Assembly (NCBI GenBank): GCA_964514105.1
Contig: CAZEPJ010000051.1
Coordinates: 1 to 32,584 of the forward strand
DNA from: CAZEPJ01 sp964514105
GTDB taxonomy: Bacteria > Desulfobacterota > Desulfocorpusculales > Desulfocorpusculum
Length of the DNA: 32,584 nt
Reading direction: 5' to 3'
Position 1 is the first letter of the stretch. Every line of letters starts with the position of its first letter. Under the pieces are notes generated by a model, which saw only the letters and a program-made list of their open reading frames with translations, made no database searches and was not told the origin of the DNA. The translations under genes and the position numbers were made by a program. This document shows positions 1 through 7,571 of the stretch, in pieces.

Positions 1-55
1 GTATGTCCGGCACGCTAGCACCGGCCGATGGGACTGTCAACGTTGGACGCCAGGG

Positions 56-1840
56 TCACCGCGAGGCGGCCTTGCGCAGCCGGATGGCCTTGGGCGTCAC
101 CTCCAGCAGCTCGTCCTCCTTGAGGTACTCCATGGCCTGCTCCAGGGTGAACCGGCGGGGCGGGACCAGCCGCAGCGCCTCGTCCGAGCCCGCCGCCCGG
201 ATGTTCGTCAGCTTCTTGTCCTTGGTGATGTTCACCCACAGGTCGTTGGGCCGGGAGTTCTCCCCCACGATCATGCCGGGATAGACCGGGTCCCCCGGTT
301 CGACGAAGATCGTGCCCCGGGGCTGGAGATGGAAGATGGCGTAGGCCACCGCCCGCCCGCCGCGGTCGGAGACCAGGGCCCCGTTGGGCCTGCCGGCGAT
401 GGCCCCCGCGTGGGGGGTGAAGCCCGTCAGGATGGTGTTCAGGAGGCCCGTGCCCCGGGTGTCCGTGAGGAACTGGCTCCGGAACCCGATGAGGCCCCGG
501 GACGTGATGTTGAACTCCATGCGCACCCGGCCCGAGCCGTGGTTGACCATCCTGGTCAATCGACCCCGGCGCGCCCCCATCTTCTCGGTGACGATCCCCA
601 CGTACTCCTCGGGCACGTCCACCACGGCCAGCTCCAGGGGCTCCACCAGCCTGCCGCCCACATCCCGCGTGATGACCTGGGGCTTGGAAAGGGAGAGCTC
701 GAATCCCTCCCGGCGCATGGTCTCCACCAGGACGGCCAGCTGCAGCTCGCCCCGGGCGCTGACTCGAAAGGCCTCCCGGTTCTCCGCAGGCTCCACGCCG
801 ATGCTCACGTTGTACAGGAGCTCCTTGTCCAGGCGTTCCTTGATGTGCCGGGAAGTGAGGAGGCTTCCGTCCCTGCCCGCCAGCGGCGAGCTGTTCACCG
901 AGAAGACCATGGAGATGGTGGGCTCCTCCACAGTGATGATGGGCATGGGACGCGGATCCGCAGGGTCGGCCAGGGTGTCCCCGATGAACGCATCCGGGAC
1001 CCCCGCCACAGAAGCGATCTCCCCGGCCTCCACCAGGTCGCGCTCCACACGGGCCAGCCCCTCGTGGGTATACACCCGGCTGATGCGGGCCCTGCCCGCC
1101 ACCTGGCCCCGCTTCATGAGGGCGACCTCCTGCCCCGGGCGCAGGGAGCCGTTGGCCAGCTTGCCCACGGCGATCCTGCCCACGTAGTCGTTGTAGTCCA
1201 GGCTGGTGACCAGGAACTGGAGGGGGCCGTCCGGGTCGCAGGACGGTGCGGGGATGGCGCGAATCACGGCTTCGAAGAGCGGCACCAGATCTCTGCCCTC
1301 CCCGTCGGGGTCCGTCAGGGCGATCCCGGCCTTGGCGTTGGTGTACAGCACCGGGAAGTCCAGCTGATCCTCGGTGGCGTCCAGGTCGATGAACAGGTCG
1401 TAGATCTCGTCCATCACCGCCTTGATGCGCCGGTCCGGCCGGTCCACCTTGTTGATGACCACGATGGGCGGGAGGCCGGCGGCCAGGGCCTTGCCGAGCA
1501 CAAAGCGGGTCTGGGGGAGCGGTCCCTCGGTGGCGTCCACCAGGAGCATCACCCCATCCACCATGTGGAGGATGCGCTCCACCTCGCCGCCGAAGTCGGC
1601 GTGCCCCGGGGTGTCCACGATGTTCATCTTGGTGCCCCGGAAGAAGACGGCGACGTTCTTGGCCATGATGGTGATGCCCTTTTCCCGCTCCAGATCCAGA
1701 CTGTCCACGACCCGCTCCGGGACCTGTTCGTTGTCCCGGAAGACCCCGCTTTGCCAAAGCATGCCGTCCACCAGCGTGGTCTTTCCGTGGTCCACGTGGG
1801 CGATGATGGCCAGGTTTCGCAGGTCCTGGCGCGTGCGCAT
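56..1840 (-). CDS. typA: Ribosome-associated translational GTPase TypA/BipA
   Basis: This 594-residue protein is a translation-factor GTPase that binds the ribosome and aids 50S assembly and translation under stress, especially cold. The N-terminal G domain starts about residue 10 with AHVDHGKTT (G1), then ERERGIT-like EREKGITI (switch I), DTPGHADFGGEV (G3) and NKVDRPD (G4). EF-G-like domain II, domain III and the BipA-specific C-terminal domain follow (GLIGFRSQFLTDTRGTG, GRAVAYAI). The length is near the usual 600-615. The ATG start is preceded by an AGGAGGG ribosome site about 6 nt upstream, so the N terminus is secure. It is transcribed alone and divergently from a cold-shock gene; both relate to low-temperature growth in other bacteria, but a functional link here is inference. 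Confidence 0.97.
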   Translation of the reverse strand: MRTRQDLRNLAIIAHVDHGKTTLVDGMLWQSGVFRDNEQVPERVVDSLDLEREKGITIMAKNVAVFFRGTKMNIVDTPGHADFGGEVERILHMVDGVMLLVDATEGPLPQTRFVLGKALAAGLPPIVVINKVDRPDRRIKAVMDEIYDLFIDLDATEDQLDFPVLYTNAKAGIALTDPDGEGRDLVPLFEAVIRAIPAPSCDPDGPLQFLVTSLDYNDYVGRIAVGKLANGSLRPGQEVALMKRGQVAGRARISRVYTHEGLARVERDLVEAGEIASVAGVPDAFIGDTLADPADPRPMPIITVEEPTISMVFSVNSSPLAGRDGSLLTSRHIKERLDKELLYNVSIGVEPAENREAFRVSARGELQLAVLVETMRREGFELSLSKPQVITRDVGGRLVEPLELAVVDVPEEYVGIVTEKMGARRGRLTRMVNHGSGRVRMEFNITSRGLIGFRSQFLTDTRGTGLLNTILTGFTPHAGAIAGRPNGALVSDRGGRAVAYAIFHLQPRGTIFVEPGDPVYPGMIVGENSRPNDLWVNITKDKKLTNIRAAGSDEALRLVPPRRFTLEQAMEYLKEDELLEVTPKAIRLRKAASR

Positions 1841-1850
1841 GAAAGACCCT

Positions 1851-1867
1851 CCTCTCGGGCCGAGAGG
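1851..1867 (-). promoter_or_regulatory. Hairpin in the typA leader next to the ribosome site
   Basis: CCTCTCG-GGC-CGAGAGG is a perfect 7-bp stem with a 3-nt loop, ending about ten bases before the typA ATG. The Shine-Dalgarno AGGAGGG overlaps the edge of the stem, so folding could partly hide it. The structure is seen in the sequence; regulation by it is inference. Confidence 0.4.
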
Positions 1868-1900
1868 CCCGGCGCCCCTCCCAGGGGTGGGGGAGGCCCG

Positions 1901-1929
1901 ATCATACCGTCCATTTCCCGGGACAGGAA
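1901..1929 (-). promoter_or_regulatory. Candidate sigma-70 promoter for typA
   Basis: On the minus strand the -10 is TATGAT (1901-1906), followed upstream by a 17-nt spacer and a poor -35, TTCCTG (1924-1929). The -10 is near consensus. The predicted transcript has a leader of about 55 nt that includes the hairpin at 1851-1867. Confidence 0.4.
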
Positions 1930-2005
1930 AGGGCAGGGAAGCTCCGTTTCGTCCGCTTCCAGGATACAGAATTGCCGGGAATCAGGCAAAGGCGCGTTTC
2001 CTCTC

Positions 2006-2034
2006 TTGTTCTTCCAAGGGATCTGTTGTATGCT
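2006..2034 (+). promoter_or_regulatory. Candidate sigma-70 promoter for the cold-shock gene
   Basis: TTGTTC (2006-2011), a 17-nt spacer and TATGCT (2029-2034) resemble a sigma-70 promoter. Transcription would begin near 2041, leaving a leader of about 116 nt. Long leaders are typical of cold-shock genes, where they act as temperature-sensing structures. Confidence 0.45.
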
Positions 2035-2156
2035 TGAGACAAGTTGTGGATGCGACCTGGACACAAGGGCAGTTCCCCGCAGTCGATCTTCCCCTCCGGA
2101 AACGCTCTTTCCAAGACCGAATCCCAACAATCAAAAAGTAGAAAGGTGAACAATTC

Positions 2157-2354
2157 ATGGACGGAACAGTCAAGTGGTTCAACGAGAAGAAGGGGTTCGG
2201 TTTCATCCAGCGGGAAGACGGCGACGATGTCTTCGTGCACTTCAGCGCCATCGCCGGCGGCGGTTTCCGGACGCTGGTGGAGGGACAGCGGGTCGAGTTC
2301 GAGATCGAGAAGGGCCCCAAGGGCCTGCAGGCCAAGGACGTCAAGGGGCTCTAG
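2157..2354 (+). CDS. Cold-shock domain protein (CspA family)
   Basis: This 65-residue single-domain protein is a nucleic-acid-binding OB fold that acts as an RNA chaperone in the cytoplasm. The RNP1 motif is KGFGFIQ (residues 13-19) and RNP2 is DVFVHFSAI (residues 24-32), both intact. The opening MDGTVKWFNEKKG and the C-terminal half, with a conserved EFEIEKGPKG stretch, fit the family length of 65-70 residues. A GAAAGGTGA ribosome site lies just upstream of the ATG. It stands alone, with its own candidate promoter and a strong downstream hairpin. Such proteins are often constitutive as well as cold-induced, so a specific cold role cannot be claimed from sequence. Confidence 0.97.
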   Translation: MDGTVKWFNEKKGFGFIQREDGDDVFVHFSAIAGGGFRTLVEGQRVEFEIEKGPKGLQAKDVKGL

Positions 2355-2365
2355 AGTTCCTGGTG

Positions 2366-2398
2366 AAGAGGGCCGTCCGGGAGGGGGACGGTTCTCTT
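2366..2398 (+). terminator. Stem-loop terminator after the cold-shock gene
   Basis: AAGAGGGCCGTCC (2366-2378) and GGACGGTTCTCTT (2386-2398) form a 13-bp stem, allowing two G-U pairs in the plus-strand RNA, with a 7-nt loop. It starts 12 bases past the stop. The tail is short (CCTTTG), so termination may be imperfect. It lies between convergent genes and may also limit read-through from the HAD gene. Confidence 0.65.
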
Positions 2399-2416
2399 CC
2401 TTTGACCCGCCCAACG

Positions 2417-3232
2417 TTATCCGAGGATCTCGGCCACGCTCTCCCAGACGAAGTCGGGCTGGATGGGGGAATGCTCCAGGGTTTCCCGGCGGGTGACGCC
2501 GGTGAGGACCAGGGCCGTGGCCATGCCCGCGTTTCTGCCCATGGCCACATCGGTCTCCAGGCGGTCGCCCACCATGAGGCACTGGCCCGGGCTGAGGCCC
2601 ATGGCCTGCACCGCCACCTCGATCATGATGTCCGAGGGCTTCCCCACGATGGTCTCCACCCGTTTGCCCGTGGCCCCCTCCACGGCGCCGATCATGGCCG
2701 CGCAGTCCGGGATCTCGCCCCCCTCCACCGGGCACGTGCGGTCCGGGTTGGTGGCCACGAACCGCGCCCCGCGCCGGATGGCCTGAAGGGCGATGTTGAG
2801 CTTCCGGTAGTCGAACGTCCGATCGAAAGACGCGACGACCCACTGGACCGCTGCAGGGTCCTCGCTGATCCGGAACCCCCCCCGTCTCATCTCCTCGATG
2901 AGGGGCGGCTCCCCGATGACGAAGACCGCGGCCCCGGGGGCGCGCGCGGAGAGCCACCGGGCCATGACCAGCGACGAGTTGATGACCGCTTGCGGCGCCG
3001 TAGGCACGCCCAGTCGGGTGAGCTTGGCCGCGTAGTGCTCCCGCGTCTGGATGGGCTTGTTGGAGACGTACACGATGCGCTTGGACAGGGCCTTGAGTCG
3101 GGCGATCACATCCCCCGCCCCGGGGATGAGCCGCTCGCCCAGATAGATCGTCCCATCCAGGTCGAAGATGTAGCCGCAGAAACCCAATGCCTGCCGTGGA
3201 ATGGGATGGCCTCCGCTTTTCCCCGTCGCCAA
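2417..3232 (-). CDS. HAD-superfamily IIA sugar-phosphatase (NagD/4-nitrophenylphosphatase-like)
   Basis: This is a cytoplasmic phosphatase of the NagD/AraL group of the HAD superfamily; the substrate is unknown. Motif I is FDLDGTIYLG, motif II the serine in YVSNKPIQT, motif III the lysine in VGKPSD, and motif IV MVGDRLETDV. The cap domain lies between motifs II and III, as in type IIA enzymes. The start is uncertain. An in-frame ATG at 3316 lies upstream of a good promoter on this strand (-10 at 3268-3273), so it would not be transcribed from it. Candidates inside the transcript are TTG at 3232 (GGGAG 11 nt upstream, used here), an unusual ATT at 3202 (GGAGG 7 nt upstream) and TTG at 3187. 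The conserved domain begins about residue 15 from the last of these. It is convergent with the cold-shock gene and divergent from the ABC operon. Confidence 0.9.
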   Translation of the reverse strand: MATGKSGGHPIPRQALGFCGYIFDLDGTIYLGERLIPGAGDVIARLKALSKRIVYVSNKPIQTREHYAAKLTRLGVPTAPQAVINSSLVMARWLSARAPGAAVFVIGEPPLIEEMRRGGFRISEDPAAVQWVVASFDRTFDYRKLNIALQAIRRGARFVATNPDRTCPVEGGEIPDCAAMIGAVEGATGKRVETIVGKPSDIMIEVAVQAMGLSPGQCLMVGDRLETDVAMGRNAGMATALVLTGVTRRETLEHSPIQPDFVWESVAEILG

Positions 3233-3267
3233 AGGGGGATTGACTCCCGGCCCGGTCCGACGTGAAG

Positions 3268-3353
3268 GTATTATGCCGCCGCGACCCGGGTTGTCAATGG
3301 CTCGGATCAACGGCATGTCGCCGTTGACAACCCGAGCCCCCTTGGGCTATGTT
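3268..3353. promoter_or_regulatory. Divergent promoter pair whose -35 boxes lie in an inverted repeat
   Basis: CGGGTTGTCAATGGC (3287-3301) and GCCGTTGACAACCCG (3320-3334) are 15-bp inverted arms with one mismatch. Each carries a consensus -35 TTGACA pointing outward. Leftward: TTGACA (3292-3297), 18-nt spacer, TAATAC (3268-3273) for the HAD gene. Rightward: TTGACA (3324-3329), 18-nt spacer, TATGTT (3348-3353) for the ABC operon. The two promoters are mirror images. The repeat could also be an operator for a shared dimeric regulator; that part is inference. Confidence 0.65.
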
Positions 3354-3429
3354 GGGCGCGCGTTCGGCATCCACCCTCGGGTGATCGACTCTTTTTTTCC
3401 ATTTCTCCATCTTCGCAAGGAGGGACGCC

Positions 3430-4566
3430 ATGAAGGGAACCACCGCTCTGGGTGCAGGACTCCTGCTCACCGCACTGTGTATCGCACTGCCCGTCCCAGG
3501 GGCCGTCGCCCAGCCGCTGGAGGGCGAGCTCTATCTGATTACCCCCGTCTCCAAGGACGTGCACGACCCCATGCTCGCCGCGTTCGCCGCGTACGCCAAG
3601 AAGAAATGGAACGTGGATGTCAAGACCAGCGCCATCCCCAAGGGGACGCCCGTCGCCTACGGCCAGATCCTCGAGTGGAAGGGACGGCCCCAGGCGGACA
3701 TCTTCTGGGGCGGCGAGGGGACCCTCTTCGACAACCTGGCCGCCGAGGGGCTCCTGGAACAGGTCCAGGTCCCCCAGAAGATGTGGGATGAGATCCCGGC
3801 GACCATCGGGAAGCCCGTGGCCCTCCCCCTCAAGGACCCCAAGAAGTTCTGGGTGGGGACCACCCTGGAGCCGTACGGTCTCATTTACCAGCCCAAGCTT
3901 CTCAAGCGTCTGGGGGTGGAGATCAAGGAGTGGGACGATCTGCTCAACCCCAAACTCAAGGGGCAGATCGCCCAGTGCACCCCGGATCGATCCAGCTCGA
4001 GCCACGCCTCGTACGAGGTCATCCTGCAGACCCACGGCTGGGAGAAGGGATGGGAGTGGCTCACCAAGCTGGCCGCCAACACCGGTATCTTCACGGCCCG
4101 GTCTCGGGATGTGCCCAACGTGGTGGCCAAGGGAGAATTCGCCGTGGGGTACGCCGTTCCCAGCTACATGGCCTTCGCCGAGGTCCTGGCCGGCTACGAC
4201 GTCAAGTTCGTGTACCCCAAGAACGCCTATGTCACCCCCGAGCCCATGGCCGTTCTCAAGGGCGCCCCGCACCCCAAGGCGGCCCACGCCTTCGTGGAGT
4301 TCGTCTTGAGCGAGGAGGGGCAGATGCTCCTTGCCCAGATGGGCCTCTTTCCCATCACCCCCAAGTACAAGGTCCAGGGCCCCCCGGGTTCCAAGCAGGA
4401 GCAGACCGTGGCCTTCACCGGCGGCATGCGCTCGTTCTTCGACATGGAGGTCGGAAACGTGTACGACGACAAGGTGGCCGGCCCCAAGAGGCGCATCGAG
4501 GAGGTCAACGCCTATTTCCGCAAGGAGATCGCGGAGAAGCACAAGGAGATCGTCAAGGACAAGTGA
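3430..4566 (+). CDS. ABC transporter periplasmic substrate-binding protein (Fe3+/small-solute family)
   Basis: This 378-residue protein is a periplasmic binding protein that delivers a ligand to the importer encoded next to it. It starts with a signal peptide: basic MKG, a hydrophobic core of about 18 residues and a likely cleavage near AVAQP (about residue 28). The mature part has the two-lobed layout of the FbpA/PotD/thiamine-binding class, including the phrases YGQILEWKGRPQADIFWGGEG and LEPYGLIYQPKLL (shown in parts of 20 or fewer). AHAFVEFVLSEEGQ is a typical C-terminal family motif. A GGAGGGACGCC ribosome site precedes the ATG. It heads a three-gene operon with its own promoter. The ligand cannot be assigned: ferric iron, phosphonate, polyamine and sugar phosphate remain possible. 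Confidence 0.9.
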   Translation: MKGTTALGAGLLLTALCIALPVPGAVAQPLEGELYLITPVSKDVHDPMLAAFAAYAKKKWNVDVKTSAIPKGTPVAYGQILEWKGRPQADIFWGGEGTLFDNLAAEGLLEQVQVPQKMWDEIPATIGKPVALPLKDPKKFWVGTTLEPYGLIYQPKLLKRLGVEIKEWDDLLNPKLKGQIAQCTPDRSSSSHASYEVILQTHGWEKGWEWLTKLAANTGIFTARSRDVPNVVAKGEFAVGYAVPSYMAFAEVLAGYDVKFVYPKNAYVTPEPMAVLKGAPHPKAAHAFVEFVLSEEGQMLLAQMGLFPITPKYKVQGPPGSKQEQTVAFTGGMRSFFDMEVGNVYDDKVAGPKRRIEEVNAYFRKEIAEKHKEIVKDK

Positions 4567-4599
4567 GGCGCATCGCGTCACGCAGCTCGGGCGACCGCC

Positions 4600-5700
4600 A
4601 TGCACATCCGCCTGCAAGACGTCGTCAAGCGCTTCGGTCACCTGGAGGCCGTCAGCCGCATCTCCCTGGAGATCGCCGACGGGGAGCTCTTCACCCTCCT
4701 GGGTCCCTCGGGGTGCGGAAAGACCACCATCCTGCGCCTCATCGCCGGGTTCTACCGGCCCGATGAGGGGGCCGTTTTCTTCGGCGGCAGGGCCGTTTCG
4801 GGCATCCCCCCGTACCTGCGCAACATCGGCATGGTCTTTCAGAACTACGCCCTGTGGCCCCATATGACCATCTTCCAGAACGTGGCGTACGGGCTCAGAC
4901 TGCGGAAATTGCCCCGGGACGAGATCGCATCCAAGGTCCGCCAGACCCTCCAACTGGTGAACCTGGCCGGCCTGGAGGGCCGATACCCCGGACAGCTCTC
5001 CGGGGGGCAGCAGCAGCGGGTGGCCCTGGCCAGGGCCCTGGTCTTGAACCCCCACGTGCTCCTCTTGGACGAGCCCCTGAGCAATCTGGACGCCAAGGTG
5101 CGGCTGCAGGTGCGGGCGGAGATCCGCACCCTGCAGCAGCGGTTGGGCATCACCACGGTGTACGTGACCCATGACCAGGAGGAGGCCCTGACCCTGTCCG
5201 ACCGCATCGCGGTGGTGGACCACGGCAGGCTCCAGCAGGTGGGGTCTCCAAGGGAGCTGTACGAGCGGCCGGAGAACCCGTTCGTGGCGGACTTCATCGG
5301 GATCAACAACCTCATCGCTGGCGCGGTATGCGAGGACGGGGAGAGGGGGGGATCGCTGCATGTCCGGACCGCCGTGGGCACCCTGGGCTGCATCGGCCGG
5401 GAGGCCCTGGCGCCGGGAGACGACTGCATGGTGGTGATCCGCCCGGAGACGGCCGCCATCGCGGACAACGACGAGGCGCCGGACGGCATCAACAGCATCC
5501 CGGGGACCGTCCGATTCGCCTCGTACATCGGCAACACCATCCGGTACGACGTGGAGATCGTCGACGGCCTCATCTTCAAGGTGGACGTGCAGAACCCGTG
5601 GGGACACGAGCCGTTCCCGCCGGGGCAAGCGGTGTTCATCCGTTTTCCGGCGTCCGTGACCCTCGCCATCCGCGGAAGCCGCCCCGGGGGGGGCCCGTGA
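4600..5700 (+). CDS. ABC importer ATP-binding protein (FbpC/PotA-like)
   Basis: This 366-residue ATPase powers the importer from the cytoplasmic face. Walker A is GPSGCGKTT (Lys41), the Q-loop is VFQNYALWPHMT, the signature LSGGQQQRVALARAL, Walker B VLLLDEPLSNLD, and the switch histidine is in YVTHDQEEALTLSD. About 120 residues follow, with the TOBE-type regulatory region typical of the Fe3+/spermidine/putrescine class (for example VVIRPETAAI). It begins 33 nt after the binding-protein gene with a weak ribosome site, and its stop overlaps the GTG start of the permease. All catalytic motifs are intact, so the transporter should be functional. Confidence 0.95.
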   Translation: MHIRLQDVVKRFGHLEAVSRISLEIADGELFTLLGPSGCGKTTILRLIAGFYRPDEGAVFFGGRAVSGIPPYLRNIGMVFQNYALWPHMTIFQNVAYGLRLRKLPRDEIASKVRQTLQLVNLAGLEGRYPGQLSGGQQQRVALARALVLNPHVLLLDEPLSNLDAKVRLQVRAEIRTLQQRLGITTVYVTHDQEEALTLSDRIAVVDHGRLQQVGSPRELYERPENPFVADFIGINNLIAGAVCEDGERGGSLHVRTAVGTLGCIGREALAPGDDCMVVIRPETAAIADNDEAPDGINSIPGTVRFASYIGNTIRYDVEIVDGLIFKVDVQNPWGHEPFPPGQAVFIRFPASVTLAIRGSRPGGGP

Positions 5701-7415
5701 CCGCCATTGGAGTCGGGGCGGTCCCCTCGGGGAAGGAACGCCCCTGGTCCCGCATCCCCGGATGGGGGCTCCTGGGCTACGGCGCCATCTGGGCCTTTTT
5801 CGCCCTGTTTCTCATCTACCCCCTCATCCGGCTCTTCTACGACGCCTTCACCACGGAGGAGGGGGCCTTCACCCTGTGGAACTTCCAGCAGTTCTTCACC
5901 GACGCGTTCTACCTTCGTGCCCTGGTCAACTCCCTGCTTCTGGGCCTGGCCACGGTCCTAACCACGTCGATCGTCGGCGTCGCCATCGCGTACCTGCTCC
6001 TGCGGTACGACTTCCCCGGAAGGGGCCTGTTCTCGTTTCTCTCTATCATCCCCATGATCATGCCCCCCCTGGTGGGGGTCATGGGGTTCGTCTTCATCCT
6101 GGGTCGCGCCGGGACCGTCAACGTGATCCTCATGGACTATCTGGGCCTGGCCAAGCCCGTCAACTTCATGTACGGCATCCACGGGGTGCTCCTGGTGGAG
6201 ACCCTGCACCTGTTCCCCCTCATGACCCTGTCCATCGTGGACGCCCTGGGCAAGATCGACCCGTCACTGGACGAGGCCGCCCAGAGCGTGGGGTCGCGCG
6301 GTTTGCGCAAGTTCTGGGACATCACATTCCCCCTGACCACGCCCGGCTACGTGAGCGGGGCCCTGCTGGTCTTCATCTGGACCTTCGCGGACTTCGCCAC
6401 CCCCCTGGTGGTGGGGGTCGATGACCTGCTGGCCTCCCAGGCCTACCTCAACATCGTCCAGTTCGTGGACCGCAGGCTGTTCAAGATGGGGATCGTCATC
6501 TCGGCCATCATGGTATTCCTGGCCATCGTCTTCCTCATCGTGGCCAAGCGGTACGTGGCCATCAAGGACTACAGCTCCCTGTCCTATTCGCGCATCGAAC
6601 GCAGGCAGCTTCCGGTCTGGGGTCAGTGCCTCTCCCTCGTCTTTCTCATCGGGGTCCTCCTGTTTGCGTTCATCCCGTACCTGGGCATCGCCCTGGATTC
6701 ATTCGGAAAGGGGTGGGCACTCACGCCCATCCCGGTGAAGTACACCCTCCAGTATTTCCAGCGGGTGGCCATCGAGACCCCCAAGTTCATCATCAACAGC
6801 CTGCTGTACTCGGGGATCTCCGTGGTCATCTGCATCGCGGTCGGGGTGCCAGTGGCCTGGGTCATGGCCCGCAGCCGGCTGCCGGGGAGGGAGATCCTGG
6901 ACTCCCTGACCACCCTGATCCTCGCGCTGCCCGGGACGGGCATCGGCATCGCGTACCTCAGGGCCTTCCGGGACCCGCTCCCGCTCATGAACGCCGCCCT
7001 CATCGGCGTGTGGGTGGTCATCCCCGTGGTCCTAGGCGTCCGGCGGCTGCCGTACACGGTGCGGGGGACCTTCGCGTCCCTTCTCCTGGTCCATCGATCC
7101 ATCGAGGAGGCGGCCGAGAGCGTGGGCGCCACCAAGGCCAGGACCTTCCGGGACATGACGGCCCCGCTCATCTGGAAGGGGATCCTGGTGGGCTCCCTGT
7201 ACTCCTTCATCCTGGCGCTGCAGGAGGCCTCGGCCACCCTGCTCCTGGTCATTCCGGGCCACGAGATGATGACCGTCGGGATCTTCAACTTCTACATCGG
7301 GGGTTCGGTCAACGAGGCCGCGGCCCTGGGGCTCATCCTCATCGTCCTGGGGGCCCTGTGCCTGTTCGTCATCAGCCGGCTGGCGGGGTCCCGCATGGGG
7401 GGGGTCTTCGGGTAG
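5697..7415 (+). CDS. ABC importer permease, fused two-domain type (FbpB-like)
   Basis: This inner-membrane permease has about 12 membrane segments formed by two homologous halves. Each half carries the EAA-type loop that contacts the ATPase: DEAAQSVGSRGLRKFWDITFP-like sequence near residue 195 and EEAAESVGATKARTFRDMTAP-like sequence near residue 470. The duplication is that of FbpB/SfuB and 2-aminoethylphosphonate-type permeases, so no second permease gene is needed. The start is the GTG at 5697, overlapping the ATPase stop in a GTGA arrangement that indicates translational coupling; the reading frame stays open further upstream, but that part lies inside the ATPase gene. The product is 572 residues. 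It ends the operon; no clear terminator follows. Confidence 0.92.
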   Translation: MTAIGVGAVPSGKERPWSRIPGWGLLGYGAIWAFFALFLIYPLIRLFYDAFTTEEGAFTLWNFQQFFTDAFYLRALVNSLLLGLATVLTTSIVGVAIAYLLLRYDFPGRGLFSFLSIIPMIMPPLVGVMGFVFILGRAGTVNVILMDYLGLAKPVNFMYGIHGVLLVETLHLFPLMTLSIVDALGKIDPSLDEAAQSVGSRGLRKFWDITFPLTTPGYVSGALLVFIWTFADFATPLVVGVDDLLASQAYLNIVQFVDRRLFKMGIVISAIMVFLAIVFLIVAKRYVAIKDYSSLSYSRIERRQLPVWGQCLSLVFLIGVLLFAFIPYLGIALDSFGKGWALTPIPVKYTLQYFQRVAIETPKFIINSLLYSGISVVICIAVGVPVAWVMARSRLPGREILDSLTTLILALPGTGIGIAYLRAFRDPLPLMNAALIGVWVVIPVVLGVRRLPYTVRGTFASLLLVHRSIEEAAESVGATKARTFRDMTAPLIWKGILVGSLYSFILALQEASATLLLVIPGHEMMTVGIFNFYIGGSVNEAAALGLILIVLGALCLFVISRLAGSRMGGVFG

Positions 7416-7571
7416 GATCTTGTTCGGGAGACGAGGAAACGGCGTGACCCCGAGGCTGTGTCGGCGTCGGCGCGACTCCCCGTCTCCGCGTCCGACGGCG
7501 GACGGCCTGATGGCGCTTGGCACGAAGCGGGACTTCGGGGCAACGGGCCGCCCTGGCCCGATGGAGTGACG

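Larger units (their letters stand above)
1841..2156. other. Divergent intergenic region typA/csp
   Basis: This 316-base stretch has no gene that I can support. It holds the candidate promoters and leaders of the divergent typA (-) and cold-shock (+) genes, listed separately, including a leader hairpin beside the typA ribosome site and a leader of about 116 nt in front of the cold-shock gene. Confidence 0.6.

Noticed and set aside
15..1757. An alternative minus-strand frame overlapping typA
   Set aside because: It is the shifted frame of typA, whose own frame has every GTPase motif.
3287..3334. The inverted repeat in the HAD/ABC gap considered as an intrinsic terminator
   Set aside because: It lies between divergent starts, the 18-base loop is long, no T-run follows on either strand, and consensus promoter boxes fit it better.
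3307..5628. A minus-strand open frame of 773 codons opposite the ABC transporter genes
   Set aside because: It is the antisense of the binding protein and ATPase, both with clear family motifs.
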